Source: Scatosoma sp045660225
GTDB taxonomy: Bacteria > Bacillota > Clostridia > Christensenellales > Borkfalkiaceae
DNA: 7,481 nucleotides
Reading direction: 5' to 3'
NCBI GenBank assembly: GCA_045660225.1
Contig: JAZRDK010000075.1
Location: forward strand, 1 to 7,481
Part shown: piece after piece, positions 1 through 6,281 of the stretch
Layout of the letters: the number at the start of each line of letters is the position of its first letter
Numbering within the stretch: position 1 is the first letter of the stretch
Position numbers and translations under genes: made by a program
Notes under the pieces: generated by a model
The model's input: only the letters and a program-made list of their open reading frames with translations
What the model was told of the DNA's origin: nothing
Databases searched by the model: none

Positions 1-71
1 TAACCACCGCGAAGACGGACGAAGAGGCAAGAGAGCTATTGAGAGCACCCGGTATGTCTAACAAGAAGTAA
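1..71 (+). CDS. rplE: 50S ribosomal protein L5, C-terminal end (partial)
   Basis: The first complete codon is at 3, and 22 residues are read before the TAA at 69-71. They begin TTAKTDEEARELL and end GMSNKK. The TAKTDEEA(R)ELL block is the typical C-terminus of bacterial L5, and the gene directly before S14 in the spc operon is rplE, so family and context agree. L5 binds 5S rRNA and helps form the central protuberance of the large subunit. The rest of the gene lies upstream of the window. The stop codon is fused to the next SD (TAAGGAG, 69-75), which suggests coupled translation with S14. Confidence 0.93.
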   Translation, partial: TTAKTDEEARELLRAPGMSNKK

Positions 72-84
72 GGAGAAACGAGCT

Positions 85-270
85 ATGGCAAAGAAGTCAA
101 TGATTAATAAACAGCAAAAAACGCCTAAGTTCTCTACGAGAGCTTATACGAGATGCACGATTTGCGGAAGACCCCACGCGGTTTTGAGAAAGTACGGTGT
201 ATGCCGTATCTGCTTCCGTAACCTTGCTTACAAGGGAGAAATTCCCGGCGTTAAGAAGTCGAGCTGGTAA
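85..270 (+). CDS. rpsZ: 30S ribosomal protein S14, zinc-binding type Z
   Basis: This 61-residue protein has the length of the short, zinc-binding S14 form (also called rpsN type Z); the zinc-free form is about 90-100 residues. Two CxxC pairs are visible, C24/C27 (CTICG) and C40/C43 (CRICF), forming the expected zinc ribbon. It ends in GVKKSSW, the canonical S14 tail. S14 binds 16S rRNA in the head of the small subunit. The ATG at 85 lies 9 nt after AAGGAG (70-75), whose first two bases belong to the rplE stop. The N-terminus is MAKKSMINKQ, as expected. The next gene, S8, starts 15 nt after the stop. Confidence 0.97.
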   Translation: MAKKSMINKQQKTPKFSTRAYTRCTICGRPHAVLRKYGVCRICFRNLAYKGEIPGVKKSSW

Positions 271-285
271 TAGGAGGTAAAAGAA

Positions 286-675
286 ATGACGGATCCTATC
301 GCAGATATGCTTACTAGAATTAGAAACGCAATCACGGCAAAACACGAAAGCGTTGAAATCCCCGCATCCAACGAAAAGAAAGCAATCGCTGAAATTTTGT
401 TGCAAGAAGGTTGGGTTAAAGACGTGAAACTTGTTGAAGACGGCTACAACGGCAAGATTGCGATCACGCTTAAATACAATGAAAAGAAATCGGTTATCAG
501 CGGTTTGCAAAGAGTGTCCAAACCTGGTTTGCGCGCATATGCAGGCGATGCTAACATGCCCCGTATCCTTGGTGGTTTCGGAACGGTTATCCTTTCCACG
601 AACAAAGGTATCATGACGGGTAAGAAAGCAAAGGCAGCCAACGTTGGCGGCGAAGTTCTTTGCTACGTTTGGTAA
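286..675 (+). CDS. rpsH: 30S ribosomal protein S8
   Basis: The protein has 129 residues, close to the usual 130-132. It begins with the S8 signature MTDPIADMLTRIRNA and ends with GGEVLCYVW, matching the family's C-terminal GGEVLxYVW. The C-terminal RNA-binding part has the expected STNKGIMTGKKA segment (about residues 104-115). S8 binds the central domain of 16S rRNA and is an early assembly protein; in E. coli it is also the translational repressor of the spc operon through a site at rplE. That site, if present here, lies upstream of the window. The ATG is preceded by TAGGAGG (274-280) at a good distance. Confidence 0.97.
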   Translation: MTDPIADMLTRIRNAITAKHESVEIPASNEKKAIAEILLQEGWVKDVKLVEDGYNGKIAITLKYNEKKSVISGLQRVSKPGLRAYAGDANMPRILGGFGTVILSTNKGIMTGKKAKAANVGGEVLCYVW

Positions 676-690
676 GGGAGGTAGTGCAGT

Positions 691-1239
691 ATGTCGAGAA
701 TCGGTAAAATGCCTATCGCTATCCCTGCAGGCGTAACGGTAGATTTTAAAGACGGCATCGTAACGGTAAAGGGCCCCAAAGGCACTTTGTCCAGAGAAGT
801 CGTTGGTAACATCTCCATGGAAATGGAAGGCACGAACCTTGTGCTCAAAGCTATGGACGATAAAGCAGACACGAACGCAAAACACGGTTTGTACAGAGCG
901 CTTGTAAACGGTATGGTTACGGGTGTTGCAAACGGTTTCGTGAAGACGTTGGAAGTGAAAGGTGTAGGTTGGAAAGCTGCTGTTCAAGGCAACAAGCTTG
1001 TATTGAACGTTGGTTTCTCCCATCCCGTGGAATTCGTTGCACCCGAAGGCATCACGTTTGAATGCCCTTCGATTACGGAAGTTAACGTTTGCGGTATCAA
1101 CAAAGAACTTGTTGGTCAAATCGCAGCAAACATCCGCAAGGTAAGAAAGCCCGAACCTTATCACGGATACGGTATCCGCTATAAGGGCGAATACGTTGAA
1201 CATAAGGAAGGTAAGACTTCCGGTAAAGGTAAGAAATAA
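691..1239 (+). CDS. rplF: 50S ribosomal protein L6
   Basis: At 182 residues this is normal for bacterial L6, which is made of two similar alpha/beta domains. The N-terminus MSRIGKMPIAIPAGV is canonical. The family signature is at residues 154-164 but reads PEPYHGYGIRY, while most bacteria have PEPYKGKGIRY; the two changes are at otherwise well-kept lysines. The C-terminus is lysine/glycine-rich (KTSGKGKK). L6 binds 23S rRNA near the sarcin-ricin loop and the factor-binding region. The ATG at 691 follows GGGAGG (676-681) by 9 nt. The TAA at 1237-1239 overlaps the SD of rplR. Confidence 0.97.
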   Translation: MSRIGKMPIAIPAGVTVDFKDGIVTVKGPKGTLSREVVGNISMEMEGTNLVLKAMDDKADTNAKHGLYRALVNGMVTGVANGFVKTLEVKGVGWKAAVQGNKLVLNVGFSHPVEFVAPEGITFECPSITEVNVCGINKELVGQIAANIRKVRKPEPYHGYGIRYKGEYVEHKEGKTSGKGKK

Positions 1240-1252
1240 GGAGCGTTAAAGT

Positions 1253-1636
1253 ATGATTACGAAAATTGATAAAAATGCAGTCAGACAGAGACGCCACGCA
1301 CGCGTTAGAAAGACGATTACGGGTACGGCAGAGACGCCCCGTTTGAACGTTTACAGAAGTCTTAACCACATCTACGTGCAAATCATCGACGACAGAGCAG
1401 GCGATGCAAAGGGCGGTGTAACGCTCGCAGCAGCGTCCACGATGGATAAAGCGGTGAAAGAAAAAATTGCAGGTCTTTCCAAATCGGACGCAGCAAAAGT
1501 TGTTGGTCAAGTTGCAGCGGAAAGAGCAATGGCAAAAGGCGTGCAAGCAGTGGTATTCGACAGAGGCGGCTATCTTTACACGGGACGTGTTAAGGCAGTT
1601 GCAGACGGCGCAAGAGAAGCCGGACTTAAATTCTAA
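1253..1636 (+). CDS. rplR: 50S ribosomal protein L18
   Basis: This 127-residue protein is slightly longer than the common 115-122. It has the basic N-terminal arm of L18 (RQRRHARVRKTITGTAETPRL, about residues 11-31), then LNVYRSLNHIYVQIIDD, and ends with the family tail FDRGGYLYTGRVKAVADGAR and EAGLKF. L18 binds 5S rRNA together with L5 and L25-like proteins in the central protuberance. The start ATG lies 9 nt after AAGGAG (1238-1243), which uses the last two bases of the rplF stop. The position between rplF and rpsE is the standard spc order. Confidence 0.96.
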   Translation: MITKIDKNAVRQRRHARVRKTITGTAETPRLNVYRSLNHIYVQIIDDRAGDAKGGVTLAAASTMDKAVKEKIAGLSKSDAAKVVGQVAAERAMAKGVQAVVFDRGGYLYTGRVKAVADGAREAGLKF

Positions 1637-1648
1637 GGAGTGGCAGAC

Positions 1649-2176
1649 ATGGCAGACGAAAAAAGAGAAAGAAGACCTCAAAGAAGACAAGCTGAAGACG
1701 ACGGTCTTATCAAAAAGCTCATCGAAGTAAACCGTGTAACCAAGGTTGTTAAGGGTGGTAAAAACATGCGTTTTGCTGCACTTGTAATCGTCGGCGACGG
1801 CAAAGGCAAAATCGGTGTAGCTACGGGTAAAGCAAAAGAAGTTCCCGAAGCAATCGAAAAGGCTACGCTTAGAGCGAAGAAGAACATGGTTTCCGTGTCT
1901 ATCGTTGACAACACCATCCCCCATATCGTAACCGGCATTTTCGGCCGTGGCAGAGTATTGATGATGCCTGCTTCGGAAGGTACCGGTGTTATCGCGGGCG
2001 GTCCCGTTCGTGCGGTAATGGAAGCAGTTGGTATCAAGAATATCAGAACGAAGTCTCACGGTAGCCAAAACCCCGGCAACTGCGTAAAAGCTGCAATCGA
2101 AGGTTTGAAAGAACTTAAATCGGTTGAACAAGTTGCTGCGCTTCGCGGTAAGACCGTTGAAGAAATTTTGAGCTGA
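1649..2176 (+). CDS. rpsE: 30S ribosomal protein S5
   Basis: I place the start at the ATG at 1649 (175 residues). An in-frame GTG at 1640 would overlap the SD AAGGAG (1635-1640) itself, whereas the ATG sits 8 nt downstream of it. The N-terminal domain (about residues 21-84) is the dsRBD-like fold with VNRVTKVVKGG; the Lys-Gly-Gly at 35-37 is the loop where spectinomycin-resistance changes are known, and it looks wild type. The C-terminal domain has GTGVIAGGPVRAV (111-123) and the SHGSQNP turn. S5 is in the small-subunit body near the decoding centre and mRNA entry, and affects translational accuracy. Confidence 0.96.
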   Translation: MADEKRERRPQRRQAEDDGLIKKLIEVNRVTKVVKGGKNMRFAALVIVGDGKGKIGVATGKAKEVPEAIEKATLRAKKNMVSVSIVDNTIPHIVTGIFGRGRVLMMPASEGTGVIAGGPVRAVMEAVGIKNIRTKSHGSQNPGNCVKAAIEGLKELKSVEQVAALRGKTVEEILS

Positions 2177-2195
2177 GATTACGGAGGAACAAGAA

Positions 2196-2375
2196 ATGGC
2201 TAAGATTAAAGTTACGCTCGTAAAGAGCACGATTGGACAGGTAGAATCCGTTAAGGGTACGATTGCCGCACTCGGTCTTAAGAAAATCCGTTCTTCCAAA
2301 GAACTCGAAGATACTCCTGCAATCCAGGGTATGATTGCGAAGGTTAAGCACCTCGTTAAAGTAGAAAACGTTTAA
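2196..2375 (+). CDS. rpmD: 50S ribosomal protein L30
   Basis: This is a 59-residue ORF between rpsE and rplO. It begins MAKIKVTLVKSTIG, continues through ALGLKKIRSSKELEDTP, and ends IQGMIAKVKHLVKVENV. All of these are hallmark L30 blocks (KVTLVKS, LGLKK, DTPxIxGMIxKVxHLV). Bacterial L30 is normally about 58-60 residues, so it is full length. L30 is a small protein of the large subunit bound to 23S rRNA. The ATG at 2196 is 8 nt after GGAGG (2183-2187). Its stop TAA (2373-2375) is fused to the SD of rplO. Confidence 0.96.
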   Translation: MAKIKVTLVKSTIGQVESVKGTIAALGLKKIRSSKELEDTPAIQGMIAKVKHLVKVENV

Positions 2376-2386
2376 GGAGATTTATT

Positions 2387-2833
2387 ATGAGAATAGATAC
2401 TCTTTCTCCCGCAGAGGGAGCAACCAAAGCGACGAAAAGACTTGGTCGCGGTATCGGTTCGGGTACGGGTAAAACCTCCGGTAAGGGTCACAAAGGTCAA
2501 TGGGCTCGTTCCGGCGGTGGCGTACGTCCCGGTTTTGAAGGCGGTCAGATGCCCATCGCGCGTCGTGTCCCCAAGAGAGGCTTCAACCATATCGGTAAGA
2601 AAGTTTACGTTATCGTAAACCTTTCCGACCTTGCTGAACTTCCCGAAGGCACCGTTGTTGATTACGGTTTCGTAATGGCAAACGGTCTTGCGAAAGAAGT
2701 TAAGAACAATAGCGGACTTAAGGTTTTGGGCAACGGCGAACTCAAAGTAGCTCTTACCGTAAAAGCGGCGAAGTTCTCCGCATCCGCAAAAGAAGCGATT
2801 GAAGCAGCGAAGGGTACGGCGGAGACCCTCTAA
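2387..2833 (+). CDS. rplO: 50S ribosomal protein L15
   Basis: The protein has 148 residues, normal for L15. The N-terminal third is the extended glycine/basic-rich tail (GRGIGSGTGKTSGKGHKGQ, about residues 21-39, then RSGGGVRPGFEGGQMP) that threads into 23S rRNA. The C-terminal globular domain carries LKVLGNGELKVALTVKAAKF (111-130). L15 is a late-assembly protein of the large subunit. The ATG is 7 nt after AAGGAG (2374-2379). This is the last ribosomal-protein gene before secY. The 125-nt gap that follows is about ten times longer than the gaps before it and contains hairpins, so expression may change here. Confidence 0.97.
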   Translation: MRIDTLSPAEGATKATKRLGRGIGSGTGKTSGKGHKGQWARSGGGVRPGFEGGQMPIARRVPKRGFNHIGKKVYVIVNLSDLAELPEGTVVDYGFVMANGLAKEVKNNSGLKVLGNGELKVALTVKAAKFSASAKEAIEAAKGTAETL

Positions 2834-2848
2834 AACGAAAATTGTGAC

Positions 2849-2878
2849 ACGGAAAATCGCAAAACGGCGGTTTTCCGT
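2849..2878 (+). other. Perfect 12-bp intergenic hairpin after rplO
   Basis: Positions 2849-2860 pair with 2867-2878 (outer arms ACGGAAAA and TTTTCCGT, inner TCGC with GCGG, one G-U pair) around a 6-nt loop. The hairpin starts 15 nt after the rplO stop. No proper U-tract follows; the next bases are AGTTCGCATTATTTC. It is therefore a poor candidate for a full terminator and a better one for partial attenuation, an mRNA 3'-end stabiliser or a processing site between the ribosomal genes and secY. The pairing is directly visible; its role is inference. Confidence 0.6.
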
Positions 2879-2899
2879 AGTTCGCATTATTTCTCCCCC

Positions 2900-2930
2900 G
2901 CACGCGTACGTTCTTTTATAGAGCGCGCGC
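2900..2930 (+). other. GC-rich imperfect hairpin upstream of secY
   Basis: GCACGCGT (2900-2907) can pair with GCGCGCGC (2923-2930) with one A-C mismatch and a terminal G-U pair, leaving a 15-nt loop. It lies 28 nt before the secY start and 19-22 nt before its SD-like CGGAG (2948-2952). No U-tract follows. It may insulate or fold the secY leader. It is weaker evidence than the hairpin before it. Confidence 0.35.
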
Positions 2931-2958
2931 GACTACTAATCAAAAAACGGAGAAAACA

Positions 2959-4263
2959 ATGTTACAGACAATCATCAATGCTTTTAAGGTAAAGGAAATC
3001 AGAAAAAAGGTGTATATGATGCTCCTTTTGCTTTTGGTTTTCCGCATCGGTTGTTATATTCCCGTGCCTGGCTTGGATAGAATTGCGTTTAGCGACGCAA
3101 TTACGGGTAACGATTTCCTGACGCTGATGAGCAGTATCACCGGTGGCGCGTTGGCGCAAGGTACGGTGTTTGCACTCGGTATCGGACCGTACATTAACGC
3201 TTCGATTATTATGCAACTTTTGACTGTCGGTATTCCGGCACTTGAAAGATTGTCTAAGCAGGGCGAAGAAGGGCGTAAGAAGATTTCGCAATATACGAGA
3301 TACGTAACGATTCTTCTTGCAATTATCCAGTCGGTCGGTATCATCGTCAGCTTCGGTCAAAGCGAAGGCGCTATCCAAACGGAATTGTTTGGCGACAAGC
3401 TTTGGATTGCAGGGACGTTTATGACGATTGTTTACACGGCAGGTGCGCTTGTCGTAATGTGGCTCGGTGAAAGAATTACCGACTACGGCGTAGGCAACGG
3501 TCAATCGATGATTATTTTCGTGGGTATCCTTTCCACGGCAGGTATGCAAATCGTGGCGAAGATTCAAGCAATCCCTACTGATATTACTCAGGTTTGGGAC
3601 CTTGTTGCGTTCGTAATCGTTTGTGCGATTATCTTCTTCGCAATCGTATACGTAGACCTTTCCGAAAGAAAAGTTCCCGTACAGTATGCAAAACAAATCA
3701 GAGGTAGAAAGATGTATGGCGGTCAGTCGTCGGCAATTCCCATCAGAATTGCAGGCGGTGGCGTAATGCCTCTTATCTTCTCCTTCTCGATTTTGAGCTT
3801 CCCTCAGATGCTTTCCAGTATGTTCTGGTCTGGGTCCAAGTTCGATATTTGGTGGACGAACTGGATGTCGGCTTCGGCAGAAGGTTGGGGCGCAGTCGTT
3901 TATGCGTTCGTGCTCTGCATCTTGATTTTTGCGTTCTCTTTCTTCTATGCGCAGATGCAATTCAATCCCGAAGACGTTTCGAAAAACATCCAACAAAACG
4001 GCGGTTTCATCCAAGGTATTCGCCCTGGTAAAGCTACGGAATCCTATCTTAGAAAGATTTCCAACCGCATCACGTTGTTCGGCGCTATTTATCTTTCGTT
4101 GGTTGCGTTTATTCCTTCCGTTGCGTTTGCTTGGGCTTCGTTCGAGCTTGTAAACGTATTCTCTACGACGGGTATTCTCATCGTAGTATCCTGCGCAATG
4201 GAATTTGAAAAGCAACTTCAGGCGCAACTGATGATGAAGAATTACAAAGGATTCTTGAAATAA
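2959..4263 (+). CDS. secY: Preprotein translocase subunit SecY
   Basis: This 434-residue multi-spanning membrane protein has the usual SecY length and about ten hydrophobic segments. Family signatures are clear: the plug-side segment GGALAQGTVFALGIGPYINA (about 62-81), the second signature LGERITDYGVGNGQSM (169-184), and the large cytosolic C5 loop NPEDVSKNIQQNGGFIQGIRPG (336-357). It ends QLMMKNYKGFLK, as SecY does. SecY is the pore of the Sec translocon in the cytoplasmic membrane and works with SecE, SecG, SecA and the ribosome. GGAG (2949-2952) lies 6 nt before the ATG. The gene is bounded by hairpin-bearing gaps on both sides, unlike the ribosomal genes upstream. Confidence 0.98.
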   Translation: MLQTIINAFKVKEIRKKVYMMLLLLLVFRIGCYIPVPGLDRIAFSDAITGNDFLTLMSSITGGALAQGTVFALGIGPYINASIIMQLLTVGIPALERLSKQGEEGRKKISQYTRYVTILLAIIQSVGIIVSFGQSEGAIQTELFGDKLWIAGTFMTIVYTAGALVVMWLGERITDYGVGNGQSMIIFVGILSTAGMQIVAKIQAIPTDITQVWDLVAFVIVCAIIFFAIVYVDLSERKVPVQYAKQIRGRKMYGGQSSAIPIRIAGGGVMPLIFSFSILSFPQMLSSMFWSGSKFDIWWTNWMSASAEGWGAVVYAFVLCILIFAFSFFYAQMQFNPEDVSKNIQQNGGFIQGIRPGKATESYLRKISNRITLFGAIYLSLVAFIPSVAFAWASFELVNVFSTTGILIVVSCAMEFEKQLQAQLMMKNYKGFLK

Positions 4264-4271
4264 GAAACACG

Positions 4272-4313
4272 GCTGCGCGCTGTACGCGTGTAGAGCGCGC
4301 CAGCTTACTTCTT
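4272..4313 (+). terminator. GC-rich hairpin after secY, possible weak terminator or attenuator
   Basis: GCTGCGCGCT (4272-4281) pairs with AGCGCG-C-CAGC (4294-4304), giving a 10-bp GC-rich stem with one bulged C and a 12-nt loop. It begins 8 nt after the secY stop. The following TTACTTCTT (4305-4313) has six T in nine bases, a weak U-tract. Since adk and map follow with no obvious promoter, I read it as partial termination or an RNA processing/stability element rather than a full stop. Confidence 0.45.
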
Positions 4314-4343
4314 AAGAGTACGTAATTGTTCAAGGGGAGTTTT

Positions 4344-4973
4344 ATGAATATAATTTTACTTGGTGCGCCGGGCGCAGGCAAAGGCACGCAAGCCTCCAAA
4401 ATTTCGGAAGGTTACGCGTTGCCCCATATCTCGACTGGCGACATCTTTAGAGAGAACATCAAAAACGAAACCCCCATCGGGTTGCTTGCCAAATCGTTTA
4501 TCGACAAAGGTCAGCTTGTGCCCGATGAAGTGACTTGCAAAATCGTAGAAAACCGCATCGAAAAACCTGACTGCAAAGACGGGTTTATGTTGGACGGTTT
4601 TCCCCGTACGATTGCCCAAGCGGAGGCGTTGGACGCAATTACGAAGTTGGATTTGGTTATCAACATCGACGTCGACTTCTCGCTTCTTTTGGACAGATTG
4701 TGCGGAAGACGCGTTTGCAAAGATTGTGGCGAAAGCTATCACGTTTCGAAATTGAACGGCGAAACGAAATGCGCTCGTTGCGGTGGCGAATTATATCAGC
4801 GTAAAGACGACAATCCCGAAACGGTACAAAGCCGTTTGGACGTCTACAACGCGCAAACCGCACCGCTTATCGAATATTACGAAAAGAAGGGCTTGCTTTT
4901 CAACGTGGAAGGCAACGCTACTCCGGACGACGTGTTTGCTGTGATTTCGAAAAAGCTGGATGCTTTGAAATAG
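4344..4973 (+). CDS. adk: Adenylate kinase, zinc-LID type
   Basis: It catalyses ATP + AMP to 2 ADP in the cytoplasm. I start at the ATG at 4344 (209 residues); an in-frame TTG at 4326 lies upstream of the SD GGGGAG (4334-4339) and is unlikely. The P-loop GAPGAGKGT is at 7-15, the NMP-binding signature FMLDGFPRTIAQAEAL at 81-96. The LID domain carries C125, C128, C143 and C146, the four-cysteine zinc site of Gram-positive enzymes; the Cys pairs are separated by 14 residues, versus 16 as I recall for Bacillus. The placement after secY is standard in Bacillota. The map gene follows after 6 nt. Confidence 0.97.
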   Translation: MNIILLGAPGAGKGTQASKISEGYALPHISTGDIFRENIKNETPIGLLAKSFIDKGQLVPDEVTCKIVENRIEKPDCKDGFMLDGFPRTIAQAEALDAITKLDLVINIDVDFSLLLDRLCGRRVCKDCGESYHVSKLNGETKCARCGGELYQRKDDNPETVQSRLDVYNAQTAPLIEYYEKKGLLFNVEGNATPDDVFAVISKKLDALK

Positions 4974-4979
4974 TAAGCT

Positions 4980-5723
4980 ATGATTTACGTAAAGAGCGAC
5001 AAAGAAATAGACTTAATGCGCGAGCCGTGCAGAATCGTTCGTGATACGTTGAAATTCGTAGAAACGAAAATTCACGCGGGTATGACGACGGCTGAGTTGG
5101 ATACGCTTATCGAGCGTTTCATACGTTCGGAAGGCGCAGTGCCTTCTTGTAAAGGCTACTGTGGTTATCCCAACGCATCGTGCATTTCCGTCAACGAAAT
5201 GGTCGTCCACGGGATTCCCGACGACAGGGTAATAAAAAACGGTGACGTCGTCAGCGTAGACCTTTGTGCCTACAAAAACGGCTATCACGGTGATGCTTGC
5301 AGAACGTTTTGTATCGGCGACGTAAAGCCCGAAGTAAAAAAGCTGGTAAAAGTAACGGAAGAATGTTTCTTCAAGGCGATTAAAGACTTGAAGGCAGGTA
5401 CTCCGCTTTACGACATCGGCTATCGCGTGCAACAGTACGCCGAATCGTTTGGATACGGTGTAATCCGTTCGTACACGGGGCACGGCATCGGCAAAGAAAT
5501 GCACGAAGACCCGTCCGTTCCTAATTATGGAAGGGCAGGGAAAGGCCCTAAATTAAGGGCAGGTACGGTGCTTTGTATCGAACCGATGATTGCCATGGGT
5601 ACGTGGGAAGTACGTTTGCTTCCCGACGGATGGGGCGCGGTTACGAAAGACGGTAAACCTGCGGCGCATTACGAAAACACGGTCGTCGTCAAAGAGGACG
5701 GCGTAGAAATCCTTACGTTGTAA
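4980..5723 (+). CDS. map: Methionine aminopeptidase, type I
   Basis: This metalloenzyme removes the initiator methionine from nascent proteins. At 247 residues it has the length of a type Ia enzyme without N-terminal extension. The five metal ligands are present: D94 (VSVDL), D105 (GDACRTF), H168 (YTGHGIG), E201 (IEPM) and E232 (YENT); H77 (VHGIP) and H175 (MHEDP) match the catalytic histidines, all offset by three from E. coli. The start lies 6 nt after the adk stop. No SD is visible upstream of the ATG (TTGAAATAGTAAGCT), so translation probably depends on coupling to adk. Confidence 0.97.
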   Translation: MIYVKSDKEIDLMREPCRIVRDTLKFVETKIHAGMTTAELDTLIERFIRSEGAVPSCKGYCGYPNASCISVNEMVVHGIPDDRVIKNGDVVSVDLCAYKNGYHGDACRTFCIGDVKPEVKKLVKVTEECFFKAIKDLKAGTPLYDIGYRVQQYAESFGYGVIRSYTGHGIGKEMHEDPSVPNYGRAGKGPKLRAGTVLCIEPMIAMGTWEVRLLPDGWGAVTKDGKPAAHYENTVVVKEDGVEILTL

Positions 5724-5728
5724 GGATA

Positions 5729-5742
5729 CGATAAAAATATCG
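5729..5742 (+). other. Small hairpin between map and infA
   Basis: CGATA (5729-5733) and TATCG (5738-5742) form a perfect 5-bp stem with an AAAA loop, 5 nt after the map stop and just before the infA SD. It is short and A/T-rich, with no U-tract, so it is not a terminator. It may be chance. Confidence 0.2.
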
Positions 5743-5764
5743 AGAAAATTCGGAGGAAGTTTTT

Positions 5765-5986
5765 GTGTCTAAAGACGACGTAATCGAAGCGGAAGGTAAA
5801 GTAGTCGAAGCGTTGCCTAATGCAACCTTCAAAGTACAGCTTTCCAACGGTCATATCATCACGGCGTACATTTCCGGTAAACTTCGTATGAACTATATCA
5901 GAATCATCGAAGGGGATACCGTTAAGTTGGAAATGAGCCCGTACGATTTAACGAAAGGCAGAATCACTTGGCGTAGCAAGTCGTAA
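5765..5986 (+). CDS. infA: Translation initiation factor IF-1
   Basis: This is a 73-residue OB-fold protein, one residue longer than the common 72. It has the standard blocks MSKDDVIEAEGKVVEALPNA, then LSNGHIITAYISGKLRMNYI and SPYDLTKGRITWR. IF-1 binds the A site of the small subunit during initiation together with IF-2 and IF-3. The start codon is GTG; it is preceded by a strong GGAGG (5752-5756) at 8 nt, and no nearby ATG fits the conserved N-terminus. The gene order map-infA-rpmJ is normal, but the small KOW-domain gene often found between map and infA in Clostridia is absent: only 41 nt separate them. Confidence 0.97.
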   Translation: MSKDDVIEAEGKVVEALPNATFKVQLSNGHIITAYISGKLRMNYIRIIEGDTVKLEMSPYDLTKGRITWRSKS

Positions 5987-6026
5987 CAATACGGCAAAAG
6001 AGTTTAATTAACAAGGAGAAAATACA

Positions 6027-6143
6027 ATGAAAGTCAGACCTTCTGTAAAACCTATGTGCGATAAGTGCAAAGTTATCAAAAGAAACGGTAGAGTAATGGT
6101 TATCTGCTCCAAGAGCAAGAGCCACAAGCAAAGACAGGGCTAA
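6027..6143 (+). CDS. rpmJ: 50S ribosomal protein L36, zinc-binding type
   Basis: This 38-residue ORF begins MKVRPSVKPMCDKCKVIKRN and ends CSKSKSHKQRQG. It has the C11-x2-C14 ... C27-x5-H33 zinc site of the C+ form. Most copies have 37 residues; here there is one extra residue between C27 and the histidine (C-x5-H instead of the usual C-x4-H). L36 is the smallest protein of the large subunit and binds 23S rRNA. AAGGAG (6013-6018) lies 8 nt upstream of the ATG. The next gene, rpsM, is 333 nt away, and a new promoter lies between them. Confidence 0.95.
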   Translation: MKVRPSVKPMCDKCKVIKRNGRVMVICSKSKSHKQRQG

Positions 6144-6179
6144 TTTAACAAATTAACCGAAAAAATATCGTTAAAACGC

Positions 6180-6217
6180 TTGACACACCTTGACAGTATA
6201 TGGTAAAATTATACTAT
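6180..6217 (+). promoter_or_regulatory. Promoter(s) of the alpha operon, overlapping pair
   Basis: Two exact TTGACA boxes lie 10 bp apart, at 6180-6185 and 6190-6195. The first is 18 bp from TAAAAT (6204-6209), which is preceded by TGG (6201-6203), an extended -10. The second is 16 bp from TACTAT (6212-6217), or 14 bp from TATACT (6210-6215). The DNA upstream (6141-6176) is very A/T-rich, like an UP element. The pattern fits a strong housekeeping sigma promoter with start sites near 6216-6224. It would give rpsM-rpsK-rpsD transcription independent of the spc genes. The boxes are seen; activity is inference. Confidence 0.8.
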
Positions 6218-6224
6218 GCGGTAC

Positions 6225-6262
6225 TTTGGGGTATGTCGTGCAAAAAACGATATTTCCCCGAA
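6225..6262 (+). other. 5' hairpin of the rpsM leader
   Basis: TTTGGGG (6225-6231) pairs with CCCCGAA (6256-6262), with one G-U pair. After a small internal loop (1 x 2), ATGTCGT (6233-6239) pairs with ACGATAT (6247-6253), one G-U pair, closed by a 7-nt loop GCAAAAA. It lies right at the predicted RNA 5' end, where such stems often protect mRNA or take part in switching. An A-rich tract follows (6261-6280). Confidence 0.5.
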
Positions 6263-6281
6263 AAAAGAATAAAGAAAACAG

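Noticed and set aside
97..1203. Long minus-strand open frame across S14, S8 and L6
   Set aside because: It is antisense to three clear ribosomal-protein genes, has no recognisable domain, and reflects codon bias of the + strand genes.
1640..1648. GTG at 1640 as the rpsE start
   Set aside because: It overlaps the SD AAGGAG; the ATG at 1649 has proper spacing and gives a duplicated-looking MAD only once.
1097..2299. Long minus-strand open frame across L6-L30
   Set aside because: Antisense to L18, S5 and neighbours; its translation is rich in Cys, Phe, His and Arg as expected of a shadow frame.
2910..2958. A promoter for secY in the gap (TTTATAG-like -10)
   Set aside because: No -35 box at an acceptable distance.
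2962..4227. Minus-strand open frame opposite secY
   Set aside because: Almost exactly mirrors secY; hydrophilic shadow with no family resemblance.
4326..4343. TTG at 4326 as the adk start
   Set aside because: It lies before the SD GGGGAG at 4334-4339; the ATG at 4344 gives the normal MNIILLGAPG start.
6141..6155. TAATTT-AAC-AAATTA inverted repeat at the rpmJ stop, as a terminator
   Set aside because: Only six A-T pairs with a 3-nt loop and no U-tract; more likely part of the A/T-rich promoter upstream region.
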